Below are positions 17,004 through 24,598 of a stretch of DNA of 37,286 bases, piece by piece. Below the pieces are notes generated by a model. The model was not told the origin of the DNA. It saw nothing but the letters and a program-made list of their open reading frames with translations, and made no database searches. The DNA comes from Collinsella sp. (lineage in GTDB: Bacteria > Actinomycetota > Coriobacteriia > Coriobacteriales > Coriobacteriaceae): assembly GCA_019424965.1 (NCBI GenBank), contig JAHYYL010000012.1, positions 20,503 to 57,788 of the forward strand. The letters run 5' to 3'. The first letter of the stretch is position 1, and the number at the start of each line of letters is the position of its first letter. Both the position numbers and the translations under genes were made by a program.

Positions 17004-17036
17004 CGACAACGGACGCGATATTACGGGCCGTTGTCG
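17004..17036. repeat. perfect 9-bp inverted repeat downstream of the DUF2188 gene
   Basis: CGACAACGG (17004-17012) and CCGTTGTCG (17028-17036) around a 15-base loop, 17 bases beyond the DUF2188 stop. No T tract follows on the minus strand, so it may be a factor-assisted terminator, an mRNA 3' stabiliser or an operator for the abi leader. Confidence 0.5.
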
Positions 17037-17052
17037 GCATGGAGCCGACCCC

Positions 17053-17280
17053 TTATCCCCTCGGTGGGAAGGGGTCGTGGCCATGGGAATCCCTTGCGCG
17101 GATTCTGCCATCGCGACGATGGACGATCAACTCCGACTCTTGATTGGAGCAAATGCGCCGACCGAGCTTTATTGCCTCGCTCTGGGTCGTCGTAACGAAG
17201 GAAGCGCGACATGCCCCCTCGCCCTTAATCTGCCAATTGCCATCCGAGCGCATCGTAACGTGCTGATTTCTGCCTTTCAT
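17053..17280 (-). CDS. DUF2188 domain protein
   Basis: 75 aa. The DUF2188 pattern is clear: NQHVTMRSDGNWQIKGEG at the N-terminus, a TQSEAIKLGRRI helix, SELIVHRRDGRIRARDS and the closing GHDPFPPRG. These small beta-alpha proteins have no established function. ATG 17280 follows GGCGAGG with good spacing and places the conserved NQHV four residues in; a longer frame was rejected. It lies upstream of abiF on the same strand, separated by about 270 bases. Confidence 0.8.
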   Translation of the reverse strand: MKGRNQHVTMRSDGNWQIKGEGACRASFVTTTQSEAIKLGRRICSNQESELIVHRRDGRIRARDSHGHDPFPPRG

Positions 17281-17411
17281 ACTTACCTCGCCTTTAACTC
17301 TGAACTTGCCGATGCGTCTACAGCATGAGATATGTGACAGACGCCCTCGTGCCGTTTTCAAAAGTGTAAGCACTGGTGCGGACATAAAACGAAGCGCACA
17401 CAGCAGGACCG

Positions 17412-17681
17412 TTGATCCACCTGGCTTTCTGGTCGCCCTTCACACCCTGGCGAAAGAGCTTTGGGGCACTGAAGTTCGCACCCAAAGAGGCGTACATCGG
17501 AAACCTGGTAAACGGACGCCTCTATATAAACGCAGCCAGCTACTACCATGATCTACCTGGCGAGCAGGGCGATTCATTGGAAGAGTCTTTAGCGTACGGG
17601 ACGGGCATCTACGCCAGCTGGCTCTTGCTGTTTTTCCGCATGCTCACGGCGCGAGAGAGCGACATCGTTGACAGCACCTGA
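17412..17681 (+). pseudogene. fragment of an unidentified protein gene
   Basis: The frame contains a protein-like stretch (SFGALKFAPKEAYIGNLVNG, then LYINAASYYHDLPGEQGD) with sensible composition. It has no ribosome site or credible start and ends abruptly. It looks like the middle of a larger gene that has been lost. No function is assigned. Confidence 0.35.
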
Positions 17682-17800
17682 CATTCCCCGCACGGCAACG
17701 TCTTTTACGGTGCCTCAAATCTAAGCTCGACCGCCGAGGCATTCCAGGGCATCCCGCGTAACCTTGTTAACAAAACGCCTAAATACACATCATTACACTC

Positions 17801-17866
17801 ATGAAAAAAGGGCAACACTCTCTTGTCGAAAGCGTCACCCTTAAAGCTCCCGTAGAGCTTTTGTAT
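17801..17866 (-). repeat. two-hairpin 3' element, copy B (terminator-like)
   Basis: Minus strand: hairpin 1 AAAGCTC/GAGCTTT (17861-17843), then a 15-bp G-U-containing stem (17842-17828 with 17822-17808) and six T residues. It lies ~100 bases downstream of the MBL gene. Compared with copy A, all six differences in this stretch fall in the two loops. Confidence 0.75.
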
Positions 17867-17969
17867 CACAGGACAATATCCTGCACCATCTCAATGAGAT
17901 GAAAGGACACATCTAGGCCTGTCCGGTAAAAGCGTGGGCAGGCCACGAATGAACGAAACGACAGCAGGA

Positions 17970-18869
17970 CTAACGGTCACCACAATCAAAAGAGCCCAAA
18001 TAACGCAGCGCACCCTTCACTCGCGGAGCATTAGGGTCTTCACCCAAGAAATTGACGCTATAAGAAGGAGATCCAACGTAAACGTGAGTCTTACCGGCCT
18101 CGCAACAGAACAAAATGTCGCCAGCGCTGTTCTGTGTCAGAGTGTTGTAATTCGAGTAATAATCAAGCTCGTCTGACGGGGCTTCTCCTACAACAATCAA
18201 CCGAGGCTCCAACTTATCCAGCCATGTCTTAGGGACGCGACCAGACTTCCGTCCATGATGCGGTGCAAAAAGAATGTCCACAGGCGAAAGTGCGATGTCG
18301 TCTTCAATCGCCACCATGTAGTCATTCTCCATGTCACCAAGCCAAAGCGCACGGACTCCTTCCTCAAGAGAGTAGACAATCGCAGGACTAATATTATTGG
18401 GTTTATCAGAGCTTTCGGCATCCCGCAAAGCATCCCGGAAGGTCTCATTATTCACATCGGGCCAGAGGACGCTAATCCCAGCAGAACCGCGCTCACCATC
18501 AGAAACGTTCATCCATTTGCGCTTACACCCCTTGTATATTTTGTAAGCGCACGGCGAGCCCTTCAGCTCTTTGTACTTTTTAAAACTCTCGGTCTCCGTG
18601 GACTTGGAGACATTATTGTCGACGCAATAAAAATTCGGAATGAGCTTAAGCTCATCAAGATACTCACTACCCTGAATATGATCTTGGTCCGGGTGCGTAC
18701 TGATAAAACGAACGACGCCCTTTTTCCCTGCGAGCTTTTTGACCTCATCAAGGATTTCCGACTTACGCTCATCGGTAATATTGCAATCGATCATGCTGAA
18801 GTTATCAGAATTGTGGTTGACATAAAACATGTCGCCGTTGCCAACGGACAGGGACTTAATCTCGCTCAT
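17970..18869 (-). CDS. ComEC/Rec2-like metallo-beta-lactamase-fold hydrolase
   Basis: 299 aa. MBL-fold ligands are intact: ISTHPDQDHIQG (His59, Asp63, His64), LWLGDMEND (Asp179) and FAPHHGRKSG (His204/His205). This is the pattern of the ComEC C-terminal domain, but without ComEC membrane parts. A phosphodiesterase or nuclease activity is expected by family. ATG 18869 was chosen because GAGGAA lies upstream and the strand-forming IKSLSVGNGDMF follows at once; a TTG 18 bases upstream lacks a ribosome site. It overlaps the membrane-protein gene by 14 bases, so the two form a unit. Defence systems often pair such hydrolases with membrane partners, but this pair is not one I can name. Confidence 0.82.
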   Translation of the reverse strand: MSEIKSLSVGNGDMFYVNHNSDNFSMIDCNITDERKSEILDEVKKLAGKKGVVRFISTHPDQDHIQGSEYLDELKLIPNFYCVDNNVSKSTETESFKKYKELKGSPCAYKIYKGCKRKWMNVSDGERGSAGISVLWPDVNNETFRDALRDAESSDKPNNISPAIVYSLEEGVRALWLGDMENDYMVAIEDDIALSPVDILFAPHHGRKSGRVPKTWLDKLEPRLIVVGEAPSDELDYYSNYNTLTQNSAGDILFCCEAGKTHVYVGSPSYSVNFLGEDPNAPRVKGALRYLGSFDCGDR

Positions 18870-19368
18870 GCTTATCACGTTCCTCAAGATTGAAGTTGAT
18901 TCGCTTTTCTACATACCGCTCCTGTTTGATCCAGGAGGCAATAAATAAGGCGATAAAAGAGCACAGCGCCGCTGGAAGCCGATGAGATTCCGGCAACAAT
19001 GATGCAAGCAGAATAATGACGAGCAGGACACCGGCCCCCGCCAGGCTGCGATACATGTTTGAAATCATTAAGAGTTGCTCGACCTTTGGGTCGTTTTTCT
19101 GAGCATACGCAAAGGCAGAATAGTCCCGTTTTCTGATAGGTTTCAGGTTGCGAACCAACGGCTCAATACAGAGAGAACCAATTCGCGAAGCAATGAGGCC
19201 GAGAACATAACTCATCACAAACAACGCCAGCCAATCGGAGCTGTCAACATAACAACCCAACGGCATCTCGCTTATGGAGTATGTTACGAGCGCACCCGGT
19301 ATGAGCACGTTAAAGAAATCGTAAGCAGAGATCTTCCCGAGCAAATCATCAAAACAGTTACTGACCAA
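18856..19368 (-). CDS. four-helix membrane protein partnered with the MBL protein
   Basis: 170 aa. Hydrophobic segments lie at about residues 17-35, 43-66, 113-127 and 131-147. A charged cytosolic stretch sits between helices 2 and 3 and a charged C-terminus ends in DKHERD. The start is TTG, with GGAGGTG 10 bases upstream. The family is not recognised. Overlap with the MBL gene implies coupled translation and a shared function; the protein may anchor the hydrolase or act as a membrane effector. Confidence 0.7.
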   Translation of the reverse strand: MVSNCFDDLLGKISAYDFFNVLIPGALVTYSISEMPLGCYVDSSDWLALFVMSYVLGLIASRIGSLCIEPLVRNLKPIRKRDYSAFAYAQKNDPKVEQLLMISNMYRSLAGAGVLLVIILLASLLPESHRLPAALCSFIALFIASWIKQERYVEKRINFNLEERDKHERD

Positions 19369-19613
19369 TAATTACGCACCTCCAAGAATCAAAGCCATCC
19401 TTCGCAATTTTTGGCAAACTTAACCGTCCTGCCACGCAAGTGTCAGGTTGCTGAAGAAAAGCTATTTGTAAATGATTTGGGCAAAAGGGGGCGCATACTG
19501 CCATTGACCGACAGGCGCACACGCCCCTAAAGAAACTAAACCGACCATCTACATGGCCTCATTTTTGACAGCTATACCATCCGGCTCCTTCCGTACAATA
19601 TAGTTGTAATGGG

Positions 19614-19636
19614 GAAACGACGTTTCACGTTGTTTC
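19614..19636. repeat. inverted repeat, 8 of 9 bases
   Basis: GAAACGACG (19614-19622) and CGTTGTTTC (19628-19636) around TTTCA, followed on the plus strand by AATTTTAG. The one mismatch allows a G-U pair in one strand's RNA. It could be a weak terminator or an operator. Confidence 0.35.
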
Positions 19637-19927
19637 AATTTTAGCCCTTCACTCATTCCATATCCTGTATTGTTTTTTGATCGAGATCACAAGATGTTGT
19701 GTTTTAACAGGTAGATGCAGCAATTTTTTCAGTAAAAATAATCGGCAACTTGCGGGCCACCAAATCCCCCTAGAGCCAGACCTTTTGACCTGCATAAATA
19801 CAAATGGGGCTCCGCACTTTATCGCCTGACAAAACGAATTCATATCGAATGTCAGTTCTAAATTAACAAAAGATTTTGCTTGACCAACATGTTGAGACAC
19901 TCGCTTATTGCCCGGTCGTCAGCCGCA

Positions 19928-20032
19928 ATCAACCTAGGCAGCAACCTCACGGACTTTTCCTGGAAGGTCTCGGTGTCGAGTCTCGAAGAATCGCAAGACG
20001 ACATCATGTTGAAGCTACCGCATCGCGTATAG
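19928..20032 (+). pseudogene. 3' fragment of an unknown gene, copy 2
   Basis: The in-frame tail reads NLGSNLTDFSWKVSVSSLEE and ends IMLKLPHRV before TAG at 20030. The upstream sequence does not extend the frame plausibly. The opposite strand also has an open frame here (SVRLLPRLIAADDRAISECL), so coding strand is not certain. Confidence 0.45.
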
Positions 20033-20275
20033 CCAACCCAACACGAGCAACAGCCCCGCCGAGGACTAAAGCGGATCCACAGCCCTCTCCCCTCCCCAAC
20101 ATTCCCCAGAAAGTTCGCTGATGTTGACTGGGGTTCCCGTAAAATAATCCCCAACAAAATATGTGCGGAGTGCTGGCCTGGAGCTGCCTTTGGACCCTAT
20201 TGGCTGCTCACCGAGAGGCTCCGCTATGAAACGATCCCTTTACTACCTGCTCTGCGCGATCGCGTGCACGTCCAT
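19930..20275 (+). repeat. ~340-bp direct repeat, right copy
   Basis: Partner of 15475-15818. It leads without interruption into the transglutaminase gene, so this copy probably sits at the original location. The two copies have diverged by roughly 10-15%, so the duplication is old or came from a related genome. Confidence 0.9.
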
Positions 20276-21488
20276 GGTCGGCGCGACGTTGCCTATGGCA
20301 GCCATCGCAGAAGCTATGCAGCCTCAAGAAACCGCCGGGCAGCAGGCGCAAGCCGACGCCACGAGCAGCGACACGGGCAAGGCTGAAGACGGCACCAACA
20401 CAAGCGCGACAGCAGATACCGCAGAGGACAGCACTGCAACATCCACCGGCACCAGCGCCGTCAACACGGAAAGCGCCGACGGCACCCCCGCCACCAATGC
20501 TGGCACCACCACTGCAACAGGAACCCCCACCCCATCCCTCCGAGCCCGTACCACCCCCACGCCCGCCGCAATCTCCGCCACGTCGCAAACCGGCTACGCC
20601 CACTCCGCCACCGCAAGCCAAAACGGCGTCACCTTCACCGTCTCGTGGAACGACGCCCCCGCGGGCACCGCGACGACCTTCCACGTAACCCAGACCAACG
20701 GCTCGTCCCAGGCCAAGGCGCGCATGGACGTGCCCACCTACTGGGACGGCGGCAGCCAGGAAAGCGTCTGCGACCCGTCGCGCCCTGCATGGGCCAGCTA
20801 CTACAGCCTGGGCACCGCGGGCCACGACTTTACCTTTGACTTCACGGCGTCGGGCACGTACCGCATCCACTTCTACTTTATGGACAACGACAGAAACGAC
20901 CCCCAAAACGACAAGGGGATCTACTACCTGCGCACCACGGCGGAAGTGACCGTAAACGACGCTGCCCGCCCAAGCGTCACGCAGATCGTCAACAATGCCG
21001 TAGCCCAGTGCCGCCAGGAAACCTCCGGCTCGGAATACGACATGGCTCTGTGGCTCCACGACTGGACGCTCGACCAGCTGGAGTACGACCACAGCCTCAA
21101 CTGGTGCTCAGCAGAAAGCGGCCTCACGCGCCACCAGGGCATCTGCGAGAGCTATCAGCGCATCTACTCCAAGCTCCTTGACGCCGCGGGCATCGCCAAC
21201 GGCCGCATCACCGGCAACGGCCACACTTGGAACGCTGTAAAAATCGACGGCAAATGGTGCCAGATGGACCTAACCTGGGACGACACCAGCGACAACTGGT
21301 ACAGAGACCCGGAGCAACGCCTTACCGTTGCGCGTGCGGTCTACTCCGGCTCCCCCGTGCTTCTGCTCGATAAACGTACAGCGGCCCTCGACCCCAAGAC
21401 CGAGCGAGAAATGCTGGATCGCATGCGAAATCTCGGCCGTACCGTCATCATCGTCACGCATCGTACTGCTGCGATTTCACGGAGGTGA
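20226..21488 (+). CDS. secreted transglutaminase-like protein fused to an ABC-ATPase remnant
   Basis: 420 aa. A signal peptide (MKRSLYYLLCAIACTSMVGA) is followed by a low-complexity Thr/Ala/Glu/Pro linker (30-118), a beta-rich domain (~125-245) and a transglutaminase-like domain with the triad Cys307 (GICESY), His333 (GHTWNAVKI) and Asp348 (MDLTWDD). From about residue 362 the sequence changes to an ABC-transporter ATPase C-terminus: EQRLTVARAVYSGSP, Walker B VLLLDKRTAALDP with the catalytic Glu replaced by Lys383, and the H-loop VIIVTHR. An extracellular protein cannot use an ATPase tail, so this is a deletion fusion. ATG 20226 has AGAGG upstream. Probably a cell-surface protein that has lost its normal C-terminus. 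Confidence 0.8.
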   Translation: MKRSLYYLLCAIACTSMVGATLPMAAIAEAMQPQETAGQQAQADATSSDTGKAEDGTNTSATADTAEDSTATSTGTSAVNTESADGTPATNAGTTTATGTPTPSLRARTTPTPAAISATSQTGYAHSATASQNGVTFTVSWNDAPAGTATTFHVTQTNGSSQAKARMDVPTYWDGGSQESVCDPSRPAWASYYSLGTAGHDFTFDFTASGTYRIHFYFMDNDRNDPQNDKGIYYLRTTAEVTVNDAARPSVTQIVNNAVAQCRQETSGSEYDMALWLHDWTLDQLEYDHSLNWCSAESGLTRHQGICESYQRIYSKLLDAAGIANGRITGNGHTWNAVKIDGKWCQMDLTWDDTSDNWYRDPEQRLTVARAVYSGSPVLLLDKRTAALDPKTEREMLDRMRNLGRTVIIVTHRTAAISRR

Positions 21489-21526
21489 AGGACAGCCTTG
21501 TGCTGAAGTCACTAACAACCGCATAG
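21482..21526 (+). pseudogene. out-of-frame tail of the ABC ATPase remnant
   Basis: One frame over from the chimera's stop, EVKDSLVLKSLTTA runs to TAG at 21524. It is the kind of segment that follows the H-loop in ABC exporters, so a small deletion probably truncated the tail. Confidence 0.4.
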
Positions 21527-21901
21527 GAGGCCACAGAGACAGATAGTTAGTTGATAGGAAGGCCAGACACAATGTTCAGGCCGAAGCCAGCTGAGACAAT
21601 GGGCGCAGACACGACACAGCCTAGACCGTCTTCAACGCGCACACCATAAAGGACTAGTACCCGAGGCTTGGTGGCGAAGATTAAACGGATTCGGCCATAG
21701 ACGGGATTGCAGGCAAGGTCGATACGGACGAGGCAATCATACGGCAACACCACAATCCTGCCATCAGCAAAAGGCACCGAGTCCATAGCGGTCTCAGTGC
21801 CTAAGCGTCAAATTAACGGTATCGTTTCGTGCTATTCAGCAGCGCGCAAACGAAGAAATACTCACAGGATATCCAGCCATCCCAAAGTGACCGTATACAT
21901 A
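21489..21901. other. 413-bp gap between the chimera and the capsule operon
   Basis: It contains the ABC tail remnant, the uncertain 79-aa frame below and no strong terminator for the converging capsule operon. A weak TATACA/TGTATA palindrome lies near 21894-21921. Confidence 0.5.
21547..21786 (-). CDS. uncertain 79-aa hypothetical protein
   Basis: ATG at 21786. Codon use looks host-like and the product is beta-rich (IVVLPYDCLVRIDLACNP, later VLVLYGVRVEDGLG). No ribosome site is visible and no family is recognised. It could be a fragment of a larger gene. Confidence 0.25.
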   Translation of the reverse strand: MDSVPFADGRIVVLPYDCLVRIDLACNPVYGRIRLIFATKPRVLVLYGVRVEDGLGCVVSAPIVSAGFGLNIVSGLPIN

Positions 21902-22969
21902 TTATCGCCTTAGCGTGTATAGAAAGCGTACAGCCTTCCACGGAAGAAGACGACGAATCCTCGCCGTAACACTCAACCGCGGCTTAAGAAGCACCCCAAA
22001 TGCCTTATCGTAATCTCCTTCGGCAACTGCTTTCTCTACTTCTTTGGCAAGTTGTTCTTGCTCTTCAGATCGCTTGGTCGGTCCAGCCAGATTGCCATTC
22101 CGCGCAATCACATTCTCAACAGTTGAATCAATCCATTCACATTTATCAATGCAATAATCATTGAAAAACTCATTCGCCTCTATCGAATTAATAAGCACTG
22201 CTGAGACTCCGCGCTCATCGTAGAAATCCGGATGGCAATCCTCAATTCCCCAAAAGTCACCGACTGTAAAGTCTCCGGCACGCTCTATTCGAGCAAAGGG
22301 GCAACTATAGCAACATTTACGATATATAATGCCCTTTGCAAACGCAGAGTAGTAGGGGTCATCGCTTGCCTGCCCAAGCTTCTCATGCCGTTTACCAGAT
22401 CGGTAGTAGTAGTAGTAGTAGTAGTAGAGCCCCCATCCCATTAGCTTATTTCTAAACTCATAGCCGTGGATGCCGTCATCCGTCCGCTCAATTGCTGAAA
22501 GCCAGCTGATGTACGCTTTGAAAATCTCTTGTCCAGGGGTGCCGTGACAAATCAAGTCGACACAGACAAGGGAGCCCGGCAGATTGGTTACATTTCTTTT
22601 TTTCAAATAGGACCTCAGCGCCGCAATCTGACAGGGCGTGCCGGAATACAGGACATCCACGCCTCTGCTCAGGTAGTCATAGCATTCTCCATAGGTATCC
22701 GCTACATCGCTGCGAACGTATTTCGAACCTTGCAAAGCGCGCAATTCTGAAACGTTCTTTGCACAGACGTGCTCAACCCTACCAGATTTAAGAAGAGCCG
22801 CACCAAACACAACTCCCCCCCTGTTGAGCATTGCATGCGCAAGAACGACAAAAGCGCCGCCAGAGGCGGAAGAGGCAATACTCGCGTCATCAGTATTACG
22901 AAGCGCGATAACTCGTAATGGCGCATTAAGCAATGAAGCGAACGAGGAGGATTCGGAACGGGTATTCAT
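21902..22969 (-). CDS. FrhB/FdhB C-terminal-domain (coenzyme F420 hydrogenase beta-like) protein of polysaccharide cluster
   Basis: 355 aa. Family motifs: SGGAFVVLAHAML near 34-46, YSGTPCQIAALRSYL near 108-122, DLICHGTPGQEIF and the cysteine cluster KCCYSCPFARIERAGDFTVGD. Such proteins are common beside pyruvyl transferases in capsule loci, where they probably act as Fe-S/flavin redox partners; the exact reaction is unknown. An uninterrupted run of eight Tyr codons (TAC x8, 22403-22426) forms GLYYYYYYYYRSG. ATG overlaps the pyruvyl transferase stop as ATGA. Last gene of the operon. Confidence 0.85.
   Translation of the reverse strand: MNTRSESSSFASLLNAPLRVIALRNTDDASIASSASGGAFVVLAHAMLNRGGVVFGAALLKSGRVEHVCAKNVSELRALQGSKYVRSDVADTYGECYDYLSRGVDVLYSGTPCQIAALRSYLKKRNVTNLPGSLVCVDLICHGTPGQEIFKAYISWLSAIERTDDGIHGYEFRNKLMGWGLYYYYYYYYRSGKRHEKLGQASDDPYYSAFAKGIIYRKCCYSCPFARIERAGDFTVGDFWGIEDCHPDFYDERGVSAVLINSIEANEFFNDYCIDKCEWIDSTVENVIARNGNLAGPTKRSEEQEQLAKEVEKAVAEGDYDKAFGVLLKPRLSVTARIRRLLPWKAVRFLYTLRR
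22404..22427 (-). repeat. trinucleotide microsatellite (TAC x8 in coding strand)
   Basis: Eight perfect 3-base units inside the FrhB-like gene, read as eight tyrosines. Copy-number change would lengthen or shorten the Tyr run without shifting frame. Confidence 0.95.
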
Positions 22970-24081
22970 CGGCCACCAACCCCCGTCAATGAAACGGCCT
23001 TCTTAAGAAACTTGTCAGTATCACATCTCGCGGCAGCCAGCTTTTCCGCTACGCCATCATAAACAACGTCTTCTAAAAGCAGACGGTCTCTCGATTCCAC
23101 AGAAAGCCACCTATCTCGAAGGCCGCATATACCCAAAAGATTGTCAATTCGAGTATTAAAATTGCCTCTGCAATAAACCGCAAAGTTACGTTCCAACATC
23201 GTAGAGAATGCAGTCACATGAAAAGAGTCAGTAATGACCATGCTGGCACCCTTAATAAGACCGACAAGCTCCTCGACTTCTGGAATAAAAACAGGGGAAC
23301 CGCCCTCGCGTACCTGATCATAGCGAAGGCAAACGCGCCTCAACTTAAGTCCACGGCTCCTCGCAAATTCAGAAGCAAAGCCGTCGATCACACGGTCAGG
23401 ATGCAAGCGATAAAGAAGTACGTAGCCTTCTTCACCGACAAGTTTTTCATCGGCGAAATCGGACCAGAATTCTTTCCCCATTGCAAGTGTTGGATCGAGA
23501 ACGCGCTGCGCTTTAATCCCAAGGCTCGCGAGCAAGTCAACGGCGCTCTGCTCGCGAACAGAAATCATGTCATAGCGACTGAGCTTGTCAGCTAAATAAC
23601 TCGCTTCACTATCATCAACGCTCGTATTCCCGATGCTTGCCGCATAAGAAAACTTAGGCTTATCGTTCGGAACGAAGTCGAGATAGTAGGCTGGCAGAAT
23701 ACCCCCATTGAGCGTAGAATTCCAAGTTTGATCGCTACCGGTGCAATAAGCATCCGCAACAGGAAGATCCTCAAGCAGCTCATCATTAGAAAGATATCTC
23801 TTGTGTGTCAGACTGATACGACGGTCAAGAAAGCCGTTGAACACTGTTTCCCATCTTTTGACCGTCGGATACAGTATCGGTCGCGCAATAATATTTAGTG
23901 GGAAAGAATGATTGTTAGCATGTAGCGACAATAGATTCTCATCAAGATTGTCGGCTCGCCAATAATCGATGACTTCGACCTCACACCCAAGCTGCCTCAG
24001 CTTTTCCTGAGTAGCAAATGTCTGAAGTACTGAACCGTAGTTTTTTACAGCATGTAATGTAATAACATCAATTTTAGGCAC
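22966..24081 (-). CDS. polysaccharide pyruvyl transferase family protein
   Basis: 371 aa. PS_pyruv_trans pattern: TLHAVKNYGSVLQTFATQEK near the start, CTGSDQTWNSTLNGG, SYAASIG, ISVREQSAVDLL, LDPTLA, and ITDSFHVTAFSTML near the C-terminus. The family transfers a pyruvyl ketal from phosphoenolpyruvate to a sugar, giving the polymer negative charge. The start is GTG with GAAGGGA upstream. 13 bases separate it from the acyltransferase gene. Confidence 0.87.
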   Translation of the reverse strand: MPKIDVITLHAVKNYGSVLQTFATQEKLRQLGCEVEVIDYWRADNLDENLLSLHANNHSFPLNIIARPILYPTVKRWETVFNGFLDRRISLTHKRYLSNDELLEDLPVADAYCTGSDQTWNSTLNGGILPAYYLDFVPNDKPKFSYAASIGNTSVDDSEASYLADKLSRYDMISVREQSAVDLLASLGIKAQRVLDPTLAMGKEFWSDFADEKLVGEEGYVLLYRLHPDRVIDGFASEFARSRGLKLRRVCLRYDQVREGGSPVFIPEVEELVGLIKGASMVITDSFHVTAFSTMLERNFAVYCRGNFNTRIDNLLGICGLRDRWLSVESRDRLLLEDVVYDGVAEKLAAARCDTDKFLKKAVSLTGVGGR

Positions 24082-24094
24082 AATACGCGTCCCT

Positions 24095-24598
24095 TCAATT
24101 TGTACGGATTATCGGAGCGATGTTCAGGTCACGACTCTGCGTCACGATACTGTCAGGGGGAATATCTCTTGCAACGACAACATTTGCCCCCACAACGCAG
24201 CCATCTCCAATCGTCACTCCCTTGAGCACAACAACGTTGGTGCCCAGCCAGCAGTTATCCCCAATTTTGATAGAAGCACTTTTGTATCCCTGTTCTGCCA
24301 GCCGAGAAAAACCAGAAAAACGGTGATTATGATCGTAGACAGTCACGTTTTCGCCAAATAAACAGTTTCTGCCAATCTCTATCCTTTTCATACAGTTGAG
24401 AGAACAACCGTTATTAAAAAAGGTGCCGTCACCAACAACCAACGAACCTTCGGGGCCCAGCCTCAGCCTCATAACGTCACGTGAGGAAACACAGTCCCCG
24501 AACTCAACTCGCCCAGGATACTCAAGACTCCAAATAGCAATTCGAATCTTTGTCTGGAGTGAATTCTTTAGATTTCTAAGTCTAATTAATATATTCAT
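24095..24598 (-). CDS. left-handed-beta-helix (hexapeptide) O-acetyltransferase
   Basis: 167 aa. Hexapeptide repeats run through the middle and end (IEIGRNCLFGENVTV, IKIGDNCWLGTNVVV, VTIGDGCVVGANVVV), with the catalytic His in VYDHNHRF, as in WcaF/CysE-like capsule acetyltransferases. It probably O-acetylates a repeat-unit sugar using acetyl-CoA. ATG overlaps the flippase stop as ATGA. Confidence 0.9.
   Translation of the reverse strand: MNILIRLRNLKNSLQTKIRIAIWSLEYPGRVEFGDCVSSRDVMRLRLGPEGSLVVGDGTFFNNGCSLNCMKRIEIGRNCLFGENVTVYDHNHRFSGFSRLAEQGYKSASIKIGDNCWLGTNVVVLKGVTIGDGCVVGANVVVARDIPPDSIVTQSRDLNIAPIIRTN

Larger units (their letters stand above)
17281..17969. other. 689-bp gap with a plus-strand gene fragment and hairpin element copy B
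   Basis: It contains the open fragment at 17412-17681, about 100 bases without features, the two-hairpin element copy B (17801-17866) and about 100 bases downstream of the MBL gene. No complete gene was found. Confidence 0.6.
19369..20225. other. 857-bp gap: promoter regions, hairpins and the right copy of the direct repeat
   Basis: It holds the leader of the membrane/MBL pair, a GC-rich imperfect hairpin near 19487-19529, a hairpin at 19614-19636, about 290 bases with nothing recognisable, and from 19930 the duplicated gene junction. No complete gene was found. Confidence 0.6.

Noticed and set aside
16987..17328. Plus-strand 113-codon open frame
   Set aside because: Antisense to the DUF2188 gene, which has clear family motifs on the minus strand.
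11547..17866. CRISPR array
   Set aside because: Only two copies of the repeat exist and they lie 6 kb apart; no cas genes.
19565..19603. Plus-strand promoter from TTGACA and TACAAT
   Set aside because: The spacing of 23 bases is too long, and no gene follows before the repeat region.
15475..20275. Insertion sequence or prophage ends
   Set aside because: No transposase, integrase or terminal inverted repeats; the repeated unit is a gene junction.
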